From: a candidate division LCP-89 bacterium
GTDB lineage: Bacteria > Electryoneota > B3-LCP
Assembly (NCBI GenBank): GCA_025774735.1
Contig: JALGZU010000192.1
Location: 1 to 5,831, forward strand
DNA: 5,831 nt
Reading direction: 5' to 3'
Part shown: positions 5,030-5,831 of the stretch, piece after piece
How positions within the stretch are numbered: the stretch's first letter is position 1
Layout: the number at the start of each line of letters is the position of its first letter
Program-made: the position numbers and the translations under genes
Notes under the pieces: model-generated
What the model was told of the DNA's origin: nothing
The model's database searches: none
The model's input: only the letters and a program-made list of their open reading frames with translations

Positions 5030-5831
5030 TTATCTAGTTACGGGTAGATTGATCTGAATCTTCGTGCCCATACCATCTTTGCTGTCAACTTTGATGTTTC
5101 CGTTGAAGGACTTGACAATTTCGTATACTACTGACAAACCCAGTCCAATCCCACCGCTTGATTTCTTGGTTGAAAAGAACGGCGTGAATATATCCGGTAG
5201 ATCCTCCTCGCAAATGCCATCGCCCGTGTCCTCAAAACAAACATGGATGACGCCGGATTCATTTGTAATATTTGGAAGGTCTTCCCATTTATAGTCATGC
5301 CAGCTTCTGATGGTAAGTTGCCCCCCGGAAGGCATGGCCTGAACGGCATTCAAGAGGATATTGAAAATTACCTGTGAGATTCGAGATGGATCGATTAAAC
5401 ATGCAGGGATCTCCTGGAGTTCTTTTTTTAAGTTAATTCCACCGGACTTGATTTCTTTGCCGATCAGCGATAAACAGCGCTCTATCAGATCGTTCAAATT
5501 CGATCTTTCCAGTTCGATAGTGGCGCTGGGGGCGCGGGAGAAGTTTAATAGGTCGCTGATGATCTTCCGGCATCGCTCGATCTGGGTTGCGATGATTTCA
5601 ACATGCTTCGGAATCTTGGCCGGTTTTTCGTGCAGAAAGTCTTTTATATAGTAACCGGAACTGTATATCGCCCCCAGAGGTGTATTCAACTCATGAGCAA
5701 CTCCGGCCGCTAATTGACCCAATGACGCCATTTTTTGGGATTGCATCAATTGGGCTTCCAGTTTTCGCTTATCGGTGATATCGCGGCAAATGACCTGATG
5801 ACAATCAATACCGTCGTAGACGATTCCGCCG
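5030..5831 (-). CDS. PAS-containing sensor histidine kinase, N-terminus outside window
   Basis: The frame is open to the right edge and gives 266 residues before TAA (5032-5030). The visible N-terminus (YDGIDCHQVICRDITDKRKL) is the end of a PAS sensory domain joined by a short coiled linker to HisKA. Numbering from the first full codon at 5830: H-box LAAGVAHELNTPLGAI with phosphorylated His46 (codon 5695-5693); N-box NILLNAVQAM with Asn161; DTGDGI at about 201-206; FTPFFSTKKSSGGIGLGLS at about 215-233. The kinase autophosphorylates at the histidine and passes the phosphate to the NtrC-type regulator encoded 5 bases downstream. It resembles NtrB/AtoS/ZraS-type kinases of sigma54 systems, but the sensory part and any membrane segments are off the window, so the signal is unknown. 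The TTG at 5749 and ATG at 5746 are internal, not the gene start. Confidence 0.95.
   Translation of the reverse strand, partial: GGIVYDGIDCHQVICRDITDKRKLEAQLMQSQKMASLGQLAAGVAHELNTPLGAIYSSGYYIKDFLHEKPAKIPKHVEIIATQIERCRKIISDLLNFSRAPSATIELERSNLNDLIERCLSLIGKEIKSGGINLKKELQEIPACLIDPSRISQVIFNILLNAVQAMPSGGQLTIRSWHDYKWEDLPNITNESGVIHVCFEDTGDGICEEDLPDIFTPFFSTKKSSGGIGLGLSVVYEIVKSFNGNIKVDSKDGMGTKIQINLPVTR

Noticed and set aside
1..5831. CRISPR array, tRNA, rRNA or insertion-sequence ends
   Set aside because: No regularly spaced repeats, cloverleaf sequences, transposase motifs or terminal inverted repeats were seen on either strand.

Overview
The window reads as bacterial chromosome. At the left is the conserved rny-ymdB pair on the + strand, with clearly higher GC than the rest (one sampled 60-base line in rny is about 68% G+C). 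The remainder is a lower-GC block (sampled lines at 2521 and 3181 are about 37% and 32%) read entirely from the - strand. A fragment of a type IX secretion C-terminal sorting domain (2382-2531), RNase Y, YmdB and sigma54 regulation together suggest a T9SS-bearing lineage. The FCB group or Calditrichota/Zixibacteria-like phyla are possible, but I cannot place it more precisely. Most genes here lack a strong Shine-Dalgarno sequence.

Layout. Positions 1-1388 hold RNase Y (5' end outside the window). Positions 1403-2194 hold a YmdB-type cyclic-nucleotide phosphodiesterase, separated from rny by 14 bases. The two form a probable RNA-turnover/cyclic-nucleotide operon. A hairpin at 2332-2352 separates them from the convergent - strand genes; its T-rich side serves the - strand.

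On the - strand, reading right to left: a PAS/HisKA/HATPase sensor kinase (5030-5831, N-terminus outside the window); an intact NtrC-family sigma54 activator 5 bases downstream (3660-5024); a 244-base gap with a near-consensus -24/-12 sigma54 promoter (3476-3491) and a tandem 14-bp direct repeat upstream of it (3611-3646); a single-domain receiver that has lost its phosphorylation residues (3041-3415); an HNH-nuclease-like frame with no usual start codon (2725-3051); a 69-residue unrecognised protein whose ATG overlaps the HNH stop as ATGA (2519-2728); then the sorting-domain remnant and the terminator.

The most interesting reading is inference. The kinase and NtrC-type regulator would switch on a sigma54-dependent transcript encoding pseudo-receiver, HNH-like protein and small protein. 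The HNH frame is either rarely or unconventionally initiated, or a recently inactivated gene: its nearest in-frame TTG start is cut off by a TGA, and its probable general-base histidine is asparagine. The sorting-domain fragment marks a junction where a secreted-protein gene was truncated.
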